Source: Erysipelotrichaceae bacterium (GTDB lineage Bacteria > Bacillota_I > Bacilli_A > Erysipelotrichales > Erysipelotrichaceae). From it: DNA of 45,148 nt. Both the position numbers and the translations under genes were made by a program. Below the pieces are notes generated by a model. It was not told the DNA's origin, made no database searches, and worked only from the letters and a program-made list of their open reading frames with translations. The stretch covers positions 1-45,148 of the forward strand of contig JAFULN010000023.1 in NCBI GenBank assembly GCA_017473335.1. The letters run 5' to 3'. Positions 23,621 to 31,806 of this stretch are shown here, piece after piece (the stretch's first letter is position 1; each line of letters starts with the position of its first letter).

Positions 23621-24631
23621 GAGTAAGCATTGTTTGATTTCTGAGATTGAGCATTGAGAATAAATACTTTTATGAAAGGTGAAAATAAGAAACAAGTCTG
23701 AATAGCATTCATCTTCGATGTTAATGTTTCCTTTCAGCTTTAAAGTCAGTTCTTTTTCAAATGGAGTGTCCTTGATTTGTGAGACACATTCATGAATGAT
23801 GGTTTTCATTTTGTCTGTATACTGCTCAAACAAGGGATTGTATTGACTGATTCGCTTTTTTTCTGATGTTCTTTTGAAGAAATTCAGAACAGGAATCAGG
23901 ACAGGATCATGAAGGAGAATCCATTTTTGTGTAAGTTCGTCATTTGTATATAGCTGTTGAATGCAGTCCATTAAATATGAAACATATTCACTCAAATCTT
24001 CACTATAGGCAATCTTTTTTAACAGATTGAACTGGAATGTCGAAGAGTCTCGAATCTGTTCACCTGATAAAAAGTAAATCATATTGCTGAGGATTTTGAG
24101 ATTATCTTTAAACTGGTTTTTTAAATCGTTAAAGATTTTATCCCAGAGATATTGTTTATATTCATCCACTTGAATATCCATAAAAGGGGCAAGAATCAAA
24201 ATGGCAATCATACGTTCATCAAAATCAGGATGCTTTGTATCGAGCCAATGTGGTTCAGGATGATTTATGAAATTGTCCTGATTGAGATTGCCTACGTCAA
24301 CTGGTGTTCCATTTGGAGGGATGGTCTCTAAAATCATCTCCAGATTTTCCAGCTGCGTCATTTTTTCTGTGAGTTCCTGTTTCAGCTGATGAAAGGAACG
24401 ATGAAGAAAGAAGTTTGTGGCAGCAGGATAATCATAGATTTCTTTGATGGTTTGAATAGAGATTCCTGCTTTTCTGAAAGCGATAATTTGATGTAAAAGC
24501 TGTATATCCTCATTAGAAAATTCATAGTAGTTATTATCCAGCTTTAAAGGATGAAGCAGACCTTGAGTGACATAAAAATGAATCGCTTTTTTAGTTAATC
24601 CAGTTTGTTTTGAAACTTCATGAATGCGCAT
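23618..24631 (-). CDS. MerR-family regulator with long C-terminal domain
   Basis: Regulator of 337 residues, much longer than the usual 120-270 of the family. Residues about 1-70 are a typical MerR winged helix (MRIHEVSKQTGLTKKAIHFYV, then YYEFSNEDIQLLHQIIAFRKAGISI), followed by a coiled coil (about 85-110). The C-terminal two thirds is mostly helical and unrecognised; it may be a ligand-binding or dimerisation domain. The ATG at 24631 follows AGGTGGTGG, and is preferred over GTG 24643. It diverges from the flavoprotein gene at 24833 with about 200 bases between them, and the candidate operator at 24657-24672 suggests it controls that gene. Confidence 0.88.
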   Translation of the reverse strand: MRIHEVSKQTGLTKKAIHFYVTQGLLHPLKLDNNYYEFSNEDIQLLHQIIAFRKAGISIQTIKEIYDYPAATNFFLHRSFHQLKQELTEKMTQLENLEMILETIPPNGTPVDVGNLNQDNFINHPEPHWLDTKHPDFDERMIAILILAPFMDIQVDEYKQYLWDKIFNDLKNQFKDNLKILSNMIYFLSGEQIRDSSTFQFNLLKKIAYSEDLSEYVSYLMDCIQQLYTNDELTQKWILLHDPVLIPVLNFFKRTSEKKRISQYNPLFEQYTDKMKTIIHECVSQIKDTPFEKELTLKLKGNINIEDECYSDLFLIFTFHKSIYSQCSISEIKQCLL

Positions 24632-24656
24632 AGAAACCACCACCTACAGAAACTAT

Positions 24657-24672
24657 ACCCTAACAGGACGGT
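24657..24672. promoter_or_regulatory. Candidate MerR operator between regulator and flavoprotein
   Basis: ACCCTAACAGGACGGT is an imperfect dyad with outer half-sites ACCNT and ANGGT, in the size range of MerR-family operators. It lies 26 bases upstream of the MerR start, next to a GTTTAAAC palindrome (24671-24678). No clear promoter with the long 19-20 base spacer of MerR targets was found by eye. Confidence 0.35.
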
Positions 24673-24832
24673 TTAAACAAGAAGATAATGTGATTTTCTT
24701 AACAATTTCATCGAACTTTGTAACAAAAAGATAATTAATTCACAAACTTTTTAAATGAAAAATGGGGTTGACTGTCCATTTAGTGGAAATGATAAACTGT
24801 TATTACCTGAAAAGGGACGGGAGGAAAGAAAA

Positions 24833-26851
24833 ATGAAAAAACTTTTAATCTGTGCTCTTTCTCTGGTAATGGTGCTTTCTGTAGCAGCATGCTCAGCTCC
24901 TGTACAGGAGGAAGTATTTGAAGGTTCTGCTGAAGGTTTTGGCGGAACAGTTACAGCTAAAGTAACATTTAAAGGGGAAGACATCACTAAGGTAGAAGTG
25001 ACTGCAGAAAATGAAACTCAGGGTATTGGGTCTAATGCTGTAGATCAGCTGCCTGCAAAGATCGTTGAAGCTGACAGTGCTGATGTTGATGTAGTATCTG
25101 GTGCATCTATTACATCTGAAGCGATCAAGTCTGCAGTACGCAAGGCAATCAAGGCTAAAAACGGTGAAACTGATTCTGCAATCAGCTTTACTGCAGGAAC
25201 TTACACTGCAACTGTCAATGGATATCGCGGAGAAATCACTGGTGAAGTGACATTTGATGAAACATCTATCGTATCCATCAATGTAACAAGCTGCGGTGAT
25301 ACTTTGGGGATTGCTTATGGTATGGACACAACTCCAGTTGAAGCATTATCTGCAAAAATTGTTGAAACTCAATCTTTAGGAGTTGACACTATTACTGGTG
25401 CGACAGTATCTTCAAATGCTGTTATTGCATTAGTTGCAGATGCAGCTGCACAGGCTGGTGCTGATGTGGATGCTTTAAAAGCTGTTGCAGTAGCTAAAGA
25501 AGAAGCAAAAGACGTTACATATGATGTGGATGTTGTTGTTGTCGGCGGTGGTGCTGCTGGTTTGACTGCAGGTATTTCTGCAATCGAAAATGGTGCAAAA
25601 GTACTGATCGTTGAAAAACAGGGAATCACAGGCGGTTCTACTTCACGCAGCGGTGGTAAGATTCTGGCTGCTGGTACAGAACTGATGACTGAATACAACA
25701 TGGACAACAATCCTGATTTGCTGTATGACTATCTGATGGAAGTTGGCGGAGACTTCATTAATGAAGATCTGCTGAAACCATTTGTTTATGGTTCTGCTGA
25801 TAATCTTGATTATCTGACTCAGCATGGTGTTGTATTTGAAGATGTTGAAGCTGTTCACAGCAATCTGCCAATCTGGTGGGTACATAATACTCTTGCTTTG
25901 AGCGGTATGACAGATGGTCATGGCGGACGCATTACAGTTCCACTGACAAAGAGCTTTGTTGAAAACGGCGGAGAAATCATCTATAACACAACTGCAAACG
26001 AACTGCTGACAGATGCTTCTGGCAAGGTAGTTGGCGTTAAGGGTGTGAAGGCTGATGGCAGTGTTGTAACAGTGAATGCTGATGCTGTTGTATTGGCAAC
26101 AGGTGGATATGCTCAGAACCGTGAAATGATGGCTAGAATTCCTGGTGATACTGGTTACTATTCAAGTGTTCCTGCAGGCAACACAGGGGATGGTCTGGTT
26201 ATGGCAGGTGCTTTAGGTGCTCAGATTTGGGATAGCCCATCAGCAGCTCCAGTATTTATTGACTTCACATGCGGCGCAGGCGGCGGTGAACAGGGTGGTT
26301 TAATGGTAAGCTACACTGGTGAACGTGTTGTTAATGAATATAGCTATCAGTTCAATACTGCTCTTGCAATGGAAAGAACAGGAGTTCCTTATGGCTGGTA
26401 CATCGCTACTTCAACAGATCCAAACCCTGCAATTCAGTATGGTATGACTCTGGAATCAACTGCTCAGGCAGCAACTTTGGAAGAACTGGCAGAAATCTGT
26501 CAAATGGACAAAGATACATTTGTTGCAACAGTTGAACGCTACAATGAACTGTGCGATAAGGGAGTCGATGAAGACTTCGGTAAGCGTGCAGATCATCTGT
26601 GGAAGATCGAAGGCGAAAAGTACTATGCATTCCGTATGATTCCAGTTATCAGCTTCACTTTAGGTGGTCTGGTTCTGGATACTGAAGCACATGTATTGGA
26701 TACAAACAACAATCCTATTCCTGGTCTGTATGCAGCTGGTGAAGTTGCATTCACAGGTCTGATTGGTGATAACTATCCATCATGCGGTATGGCAATCGGT
26801 GCAGGTACATTCTATGGCCGCATCGCTGGTGCTAACGCAGCTGCTGAATAA
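24833..26851 (+). CDS. Lipoprotein flavin reductase with two FMN domains and KstD-like FAD domain
   Basis: Exported flavoprotein of 672 residues. GGGAGG before ATG 24833 and the following lipoprotein signal (lipobox VAAC, Cys about 20) set the start. Two FMN-binding domains in tandem (about 28-110 and 118-215) each carry a flavinylation motif, SGASIT and TGATVS, so two covalent FMNs are likely. The FAD_binding_2 domain (about 230-672) begins VVVVGGGAAGLTAG and EKQGITGGST. Unlike fumarate reductases it lacks the HPT, RGxG and GGNRLGGNA catalytic elements; its end, GDNYPSCGMAIGAGTFYGRIAG, is closer to 3-ketosteroid dehydrogenase-type and related enone reductases. It may reduce a bulky alkene or enone outside the membrane. 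The divergent MerR protein is the likely regulator. Confidence 0.88.
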   Translation: MKKLLICALSLVMVLSVAACSAPVQEEVFEGSAEGFGGTVTAKVTFKGEDITKVEVTAENETQGIGSNAVDQLPAKIVEADSADVDVVSGASITSEAIKSAVRKAIKAKNGETDSAISFTAGTYTATVNGYRGEITGEVTFDETSIVSINVTSCGDTLGIAYGMDTTPVEALSAKIVETQSLGVDTITGATVSSNAVIALVADAAAQAGADVDALKAVAVAKEEAKDVTYDVDVVVVGGGAAGLTAGISAIENGAKVLIVEKQGITGGSTSRSGGKILAAGTELMTEYNMDNNPDLLYDYLMEVGGDFINEDLLKPFVYGSADNLDYLTQHGVVFEDVEAVHSNLPIWWVHNTLALSGMTDGHGGRITVPLTKSFVENGGEIIYNTTANELLTDASGKVVGVKGVKADGSVVTVNADAVVLATGGYAQNREMMARIPGDTGYYSSVPAGNTGDGLVMAGALGAQIWDSPSAAPVFIDFTCGAGGGEQGGLMVSYTGERVVNEYSYQFNTALAMERTGVPYGWYIATSTDPNPAIQYGMTLESTAQAATLEELAEICQMDKDTFVATVERYNELCDKGVDEDFGKRADHLWKIEGEKYYAFRMIPVISFTLGGLVLDTEAHVLDTNNNPIPGLYAAGEVAFTGLIGDNYPSCGMAIGAGTFYGRIAGANAAAE

Positions 26852-26861
26852 GATTTTACGA

Positions 26862-26902
26862 AAAGCCTCTTGATGACAAAAGTCATCAGGAGGTTTTCTT
26901 TT
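26862..26902 (+). terminator. Intrinsic terminator of the second flavoprotein
   Basis: 16-bp stem (26862-26877 with 26882-26897) containing two G-U pairs, loop AAAA, tail TTTTCTTTT. Confidence 0.9.
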
Positions 26903-26945
26903 GCACTGAAATTCGATATAATCGGTTTATCAAGAGGAAAAACAT

Positions 26946-27146
26946 ATGAGAGAATTTTGGAAAGTTCTATTTATCATCAGTTTGGTTCCATTTGTCTGGC
27001 CATTTCTTTTATGTTTTTACAGCATGTCTGTAGAATCATGGAACATGCTAGATTTTTTGTTTCTATATTCGGTGATTTACTGGCCAACATATATTTTAGG
27101 ATTAGTAGTCATGATATTATCTGTCGTGATGCTGAAAAAGAAATAA
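26946..27146 (+). CDS. Small two-helix membrane protein (66 aa)
   Basis: Short hydrophobic protein with two predicted membrane helices (about 6-26 and 37-61) and a KKK C-terminus, which points to the cytoplasm. AGAGGAAAAACAT before ATG 26946 is a fair ribosome binding site. It lies 21 bases before the adenine deaminase start and is probably in its transcript. No family is recognised. It might be a membrane partner for purine metabolism, or an unrelated small protein. Confidence 0.65.
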   Translation: MREFWKVLFIISLVPFVWPFLLCFYSMSVESWNMLDFLFLYSVIYWPTYILGLVVMILSVVMLKKK

Positions 27147-27167
27147 GAGGAGTGAGGGGGAAAATGT

Positions 27168-28964
27168 ATGCTAAAACTACAAGTTAAAGATCGAAGAGAG
27201 TTCTTAAAGGCAGCCAGAGGTGAAAAACGAAGTGATTTGGCATTAGTCAATGGCCAGATTGTGAATGTATTCAATGGTGAAATCAAAAAGGGGACTGTTT
27301 ATGTTTCACAGGGTTTTATTTGTCATGTGGACTATCATGATGAGCCTGTTGAAGCCAAAGAAATCATTGATGTTCAGGGGAAGTATATCGTGCCTGGATT
27401 TATTGACTCGCATGTGCACATTGAAAGCTCCATGCTGACACCTCGAAACTTTGCGAAGGCAGTGATTCCATGGGGGACGACAACTGTCATTACAGATCCT
27501 CATGAAATTGGAAATGTCTGGGGTGTAGAAGGTGTACGCTACATGCATGATATTTCACAGGATCTGCCAATGCGCCAGCTGATTGATGTGCCATCCTGTG
27601 TGCCATCTGTTCCTCATCTTGAACATGCTGGGGCTGATTTCCTTGCGGATACGATTGAAGAGCTGAGTCAGCTTGAACGAGTTATTGGACTTGCGGAAGT
27701 GATGGATTATTTAGCTGTTATTTATGGTGAAGAGCGCATGATGAACATCATTGAAGCTGCAGAAAAGAAGGGAATCTATATTCAGGGACATGGTCCAGGA
27801 CTTACAGGACGCATGCTGAGCGCGTATTTGTGCGGAGGACCTGCAACATGTCATGAAACCCATGATCCAAAAGAAGCCTATGAAAAACTGGCTCAGGGGA
27901 TGTATTTAGACACAGCGAATTCATCCATTGCGACCAATTTTGATGGTGTATGGGAAGGGGTCAAAAACAGCCGCTATCTTGATCATGTCTGTCTTTGTAC
28001 AGATGATCGTGAATCAGATGATATTTTATCTGCTGGCCATATCAATGGCGGTATTCGCATCATGATTGAAAAAGGCATGCATCCAGTGGATGCAATTCGT
28101 GCTGCCACCTATAATTCTGCACAGGCAATTCATATGGAGCATTTAGGTGCTGTAGCTCCAGGATATGTGGCAGATTTAGTAATATTGGAAGATTTAAAAG
28201 AGATTCAACCAGTTATGGTTTTCTTTGAAGGAAAAAAAGTTGCAGAAAATGGTCATCTTTGTGTTGAAATCAAAGAAAAGACTCATGAGATTGAAAAGAA
28301 AAATTCCATCTGTATCAAAGAACTCAGTGTAGATGACTTTATCATCAAAACTCCGATTAAACAGGGGAAAATCATGGCTAACATCATGCAGTATGAGACA
28401 AAGGAAAGTTCTTTTAGTGAAGTGGTTCAGGAGGAATTTGATGTTGTGGACGGCAAGCTTCAGCTGAATGATCCTGATTTGAAGTTTGTTGCGGTCATCA
28501 ATCGATATCCTGACTATGATCACATTGCACTGCAGATTGTACGAGGTTTTGGGTCTGCTGCTGGCGCATTAGCCAGCACGGTCTCTCATGACTGTCATAA
28601 TTTAACGATTGTGTATGATACAACTGAAAATGCACTCATCGCAGCCAATGAAATCAAACGTGTTCATGGCGGTATGTGTGCAGTAAAGGATGGAAAGATT
28701 TTGCATACATTGGCTCTGCCTGTTGCAGGACTATTATCGATGAAGCCAGCAGAAGAATTGGCACTGGATGCACGAAAAATGAAGGAAGCCAATCGTGAAC
28801 TGGGCATGACTTCTTTTGAGAATCCGCTACTGCGCATTGTTACACTGGCACTGCCTGTAATTCCTAATGTGAAAATGAGTGATTTAGGTTTAGTGGATGT
28901 CACAAAAAAACAGCTCATTCCAATGTTTGAAATTGATGAAAAAGCTGTTGATTCCTTGAATTAG
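27168..28964 (+). CDS. ade: Adenine deaminase
   Basis: Enzyme of 598 residues, the usual length, that turns adenine into hypoxanthine and ammonia in purine salvage. Marks of the Ade branch are VPGFIDSHVHIESSMLTPRNFA (metal HxH plus ESS), TTTVITDPHEIGNV, IQGHGPGLTGRMLSAY, the TCHETHDPKEA segment and CLCTDDRESDD (catalytic Asp), followed by GHINGGIR. The C-terminal domain VGLALPVIPN-like end (TLALPVIPNVKMSD) is also typical. GGGGG before ATG 27168 acts as ribosome binding site. An MFS transporter gene starts 19 bases after its stop, so uptake of a purine or nucleoside is a possible function of that transporter. Confidence 0.95.
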   Translation: MLKLQVKDRREFLKAARGEKRSDLALVNGQIVNVFNGEIKKGTVYVSQGFICHVDYHDEPVEAKEIIDVQGKYIVPGFIDSHVHIESSMLTPRNFAKAVIPWGTTTVITDPHEIGNVWGVEGVRYMHDISQDLPMRQLIDVPSCVPSVPHLEHAGADFLADTIEELSQLERVIGLAEVMDYLAVIYGEERMMNIIEAAEKKGIYIQGHGPGLTGRMLSAYLCGGPATCHETHDPKEAYEKLAQGMYLDTANSSIATNFDGVWEGVKNSRYLDHVCLCTDDRESDDILSAGHINGGIRIMIEKGMHPVDAIRAATYNSAQAIHMEHLGAVAPGYVADLVILEDLKEIQPVMVFFEGKKVAENGHLCVEIKEKTHEIEKKNSICIKELSVDDFIIKTPIKQGKIMANIMQYETKESSFSEVVQEEFDVVDGKLQLNDPDLKFVAVINRYPDYDHIALQIVRGFGSAAGALASTVSHDCHNLTIVYDTTENALIAANEIKRVHGGMCAVKDGKILHTLALPVAGLLSMKPAEELALDARKMKEANRELGMTSFENPLLRIVTLALPVIPNVKMSDLGLVDVTKKQLIPMFEIDEKAVDSLN

Positions 28965-28983
28965 TGATGGTATGATATAGCCT

Positions 28984-30156
28984 ATGAAAAATTTAGACAG
29001 TAAAAAAGCATATGCATTGCTATGTGTATTTTATATCGTATATTACATTACGTTAGGAGTATATGCACCTTATCTGAATGTCTACTTTGAACGCTTAGGC
29101 TTCAATGGTTCGCAGATTGGTCTGATTACTTCTTTGGGAATGGTGGCATCGATGGTGATAACGCCTGTGTGGGGAGTGTTAAGTGATAAAACACGCAATC
29201 CTCGTGGAGTGATTGCGCTGATTCTTGGAATGGCAGGACTCATCTCGATGGTCTGGATGACACAAAAAGAGTTTCTTCCAGTATTGATGCTGACAGTTGT
29301 TTTATCCATGTTCAGACAAAATGTCTGGTCTTTAGTGGATGGAGTTGGTGTTCAGTTTTGTTCAGATCACAACAAAGATTTTGCCTTTGCAAGATCAATG
29401 GGCTCTGTTGGCTATCTGCTGGGAAGCTTTGTAATTGCCAACATCATGTTTGAACTTGGATTCAGCGGACCTTATATGGAAGTCTTCATTGTCTGTTCTT
29501 TTGCAGCTGGCATCATGATTCTTTTGATGCCAAAAGGGAAAGTGCGTGAAGTTGAAAAAAACAGCGACAATTATGGTGAAAGCGTCAAGAAGCTGTTGAC
29601 TAATAAGAAATATTTGTTTGTACTAGCAGTCATGCTGACAACTAGCATGGTAGTAGACTGCATTTTAAACTATTCTGGAAACCATCTAATCAACACATTA
29701 GGACAGAATGATTCCATGATTGGCATTTTCAGCTGTGCTCAGGTACTTCCTGAAGTAGTCATTGTCATGTTTGCCAATCGTATTTTTAGACGCATGACAC
29801 TAAAGAATGTGTTTATGTTGGGTGCTGTTGTTCAGATTGTACGTTTTGTACTGTGTGCAACGACTTCTAGTGTGTATGTATTCCTTTTGGCCACAACACT
29901 GCATGGTATTACCATTGCGGTCAGCTCTGTGTGCTATGTCACTTATATTCATAAGAATGTAGAACGTTCAGTATTATCTACTGCAATGGCTTTCTATGGT
30001 GCAGTATGTACCATCGGTTCTGCACTGATTACACAGGTTTTTGGTTTTGTGTATCAGTATGGAACTAGCTATCATATCTTCTGGATTGGGGCAGCAACCG
30101 CAGTAATTGCAATGATTCTAATTTTATTTAATAAATATTTAAATGAGAAATCGTAA
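28984..30156 (+). CDS. MFS transporter (LacY-type group)
   Basis: Twelve-helix permease of 390 residues. The first loop has the MFS motif GVLSDKTRNPRG, and the N-terminus (YITLGVYAPYLNVYFERLGFNGSQIGLI) resembles the MFS_1_like / nucleoside-proton symporter and LacY groups. No clear ribosome binding site precedes ATG 28984; with the adenine deaminase stop only 19 bases away, translation is probably coupled. Location after ade suggests a purine or nucleoside substrate, which is inference. A terminator follows directly at 30155. Confidence 0.88.
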   Translation: MKNLDSKKAYALLCVFYIVYYITLGVYAPYLNVYFERLGFNGSQIGLITSLGMVASMVITPVWGVLSDKTRNPRGVIALILGMAGLISMVWMTQKEFLPVLMLTVVLSMFRQNVWSLVDGVGVQFCSDHNKDFAFARSMGSVGYLLGSFVIANIMFELGFSGPYMEVFIVCSFAAGIMILLMPKGKVREVEKNSDNYGESVKKLLTNKKYLFVLAVMLTTSMVVDCILNYSGNHLINTLGQNDSMIGIFSCAQVLPEVVIVMFANRIFRRMTLKNVFMLGAVVQIVRFVLCATTSSVYVFLLATTLHGITIAVSSVCYVTYIHKNVERSVLSTAMAFYGAVCTIGSALITQVFGFVYQYGTSYHIFWIGAATAVIAMILILFNKYLNEKS

Positions 30157-30178
30157 AGGGACAAATGTCCCTTTTATG
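30155..30178 (+). terminator. Intrinsic terminator of the ade operon
   Basis: 9-bp stem AAAGGGACA / TGTCCCTTT with a very short loop and a T tail. Confidence 0.85.
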
Positions 30179-30180
30179 CT

Positions 30181-30227
30181 TTACAAAGGGTTAAAAGAAG
30201 CGTAAACTTAAGTTAGCTATAACTAAC
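30181..30227 (+). promoter_or_regulatory. Promoter with DtxR-like dyad
   Basis: TTACAA (30181-30186), a 16-base spacer and TAAACT (30203-30208) suggest a moderate promoter. GTTAG (30212-30216) and CTAAC (30223-30227) around six bases form a dyad containing TTAG-N6-CTAA, similar to iron boxes of DtxR/IdeR-type regulators. It covers the likely transcription start of the HMA gene. Confidence 0.5.
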
Positions 30228-30241
30228 AAGGGGTGAATTCT

Positions 30242-30589
30242 ATGGGTGATTTATTGATACTTGCGATTTTAGCTGTACTGATTGGCATTGGTATTTTGTT
30301 TACAGTGCGACATTTTCAGGGAAAAAGTTCTTGCTGTGGAACTGGTGAAAAAATAAAAACGGAAGAAAAGAAAATAAGTCATGTTATAAAAACTAAGACA
30401 TTCATTGTGGAAGGGATGCATTGTGATCACTGTAAGGCTTGGGTAGAGAAGGCAATTAATTCGATTGATGGGGTGTCAGCGAAAGTAAACCTTTCCAAGA
30501 AAGAAGTTGTAGTATCTTATGAAAAAGAAGTTTCTGATAAAGAAATTATGAATGCAGTGATAAAAGCTGGCTATAAAATCAAAATCTAA
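30242..30589 (+). CDS. Membrane-anchored heavy-metal-associated (HMA) protein
   Basis: Protein of 115 residues. One N-terminal membrane helix (about 3-22) is followed by SSCCG, the ending seen in FeoB-associated Cys-rich membrane proteins, then a charged linker and an HMA domain (about 50-115) with the metal-binding GMHCDHC, the two-Cys motif of copper chaperones and P-type ATPase N-domains. It resembles a fusion of a FeoB-associated module with an HMA chaperone. The ATG at 30242 follows AAGGGG by eight bases; the GTG at 30233 is less likely. It is monocistronic. No feoB or metal ATPase is in the window. The iron-box-like dyad upstream hints at regulation by a metal. Confidence 0.85.
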   Translation: MGDLLILAILAVLIGIGILFTVRHFQGKSSCCGTGEKIKTEEKKISHVIKTKTFIVEGMHCDHCKAWVEKAINSIDGVSAKVNLSKKEVVVSYEKEVSDKEIMNAVIKAGYKIKI

Positions 30590-30590
30590 T

Positions 30591-30615
30591 CCCGATAGTT
30601 CGGGATTTTATTTTC
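30591..30615 (+). terminator. Intrinsic terminator
   Basis: CCCGA / TCGGG stem with a TAGT loop and ATTTTATTTTC tail, directly after the HMA gene. Confidence 0.8.
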
Positions 30616-30662
30616 TTATCAGAAAGTGATAAAATAGACCTAAAGAAGTTGGAGGGTTTGAT

Positions 30663-31805
30663 ATGATTTGTATTCGTAATGGACTTGTGTTTGATGCTGT
30701 GCATGAACAGCCTCAGATCGTCGATGTTTTGATGGATAATGGAAAGATTATTAAAATGGGTGAACTTCTTGAAGTTCCATTGGAATGTGAGATTGTTGAT
30801 GCAGAAGGATTGAGTGTTTATCCTGGATTAGTAGATGCTCATTCTCATTTAGGCACATCTGGAAGTGGTATTGGTTTTGAAGGCAACGATACCAATGAAA
30901 TGACGGATATTCTAACTCCGCATTTAAGAGCGATTGATTGTATTGAACCGATGGATATCAGCTTTAAGGAAGCGCGTGAAGGCGGCGTTACAACGGTTTG
31001 TACAGGTCCAGGAAGTGCAAATGTTGTAGGTGGTACATTTATTGCGATTAAGACAGTAGGCAAGCGTGTCGATGATATGGTGATCAATGATAAGGTTGCG
31101 ATGAAATGCGCTTTTGGTGAAAATCCAAAGCGCTGTTACAGAGACAAAAACAATGCAAGTCGTATGGCGACTGCATCAAAGCTGAGAGAAATTCTTTTTA
31201 AGACGAAAGAATATGATGCAAAGCTGAAAGCTGCAGGTGAAAATGGAAAGAAACCTGGATTTGATATGAAACTGGATGCCATGCTTCCAGTCATTCGTAA
31301 AGAAATTCCTTTGAAAGCTCATGCTCATCGTGCAGATGATATTTTTACTGCACTTCGTATTGCGAAGGAATTTGATGTGAATATTACGCTCGAACATGTT
31401 ACTGACGGAAGTTTGATTGTTGATGATTTAGTTAAGGAAAATGTCATGCTGGCAGTAGGACCTTCCTTTGGTCATAGATCAAAGTTTGAACTTAAAAATA
31501 AATCGTTTAAAACTGCAGGTGATTTAGCTAATGCAGGATGCCATGTATCGATTATTACGGATGCACCAGTGATTCCTCAGCAGTATTTAAGATTATGTGC
31601 AGGTCTAGCAATAAAAGATGGCATGAAGCCATTTGATGCACTAAAGGCGATTACTATCAATGCTGCTGAACATGCTGGTGTATCAGAACGAGTAGGTTCA
31701 CTGGAAGTTGGTAAAGATGCAGATTTAGTACTGGTTGATGGAAGTCTTTTTGAAAGCCAGTCTAAAGTTGTCGCAACATATATTGATGGAAAGAGAGTGG
31801 CATAA
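30663..31805 (+). CDS. Metallo-dependent amidohydrolase, first of a tandem pair
   Basis: Amidohydrolase of 380 residues. Metal ligands appear as VDAHSHLG (HxH), a carboxylated-Lys candidate in VAMKCAFGENPKR, KAHAHRADDI (His), LEHVTDG (His) and IITDAPVIPQQ (Asp). The order fits the metallo-dependent hydrolase subgroup related to imidazolonepropionase and dihydroorotase-like enzymes, whose substrates are mostly unknown. GTTGGAGGGTTTGAT before ATG 30663 is a good ribosome binding site. The adjacent downstream gene is a close paralog starting one base after its stop. There is no signal peptide. Confidence 0.9.
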   Translation: MICIRNGLVFDAVHEQPQIVDVLMDNGKIIKMGELLEVPLECEIVDAEGLSVYPGLVDAHSHLGTSGSGIGFEGNDTNEMTDILTPHLRAIDCIEPMDISFKEAREGGVTTVCTGPGSANVVGGTFIAIKTVGKRVDDMVINDKVAMKCAFGENPKRCYRDKNNASRMATASKLREILFKTKEYDAKLKAAGENGKKPGFDMKLDAMLPVIRKEIPLKAHAHRADDIFTALRIAKEFDVNITLEHVTDGSLIVDDLVKENVMLAVGPSFGHRSKFELKNKSFKTAGDLANAGCHVSIITDAPVIPQQYLRLCAGLAIKDGMKPFDALKAITINAAEHAGVSERVGSLEVGKDADLVLVDGSLFESQSKVVATYIDGKRVA

Positions 31806-31806
31806 C

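Noticed and set aside
24755-24832. Earlier start of the second flavoprotein
   Set aside because: It would place 26 polar residues before the lipoprotein signal peptide; ATG 24833 follows GGGAGG.
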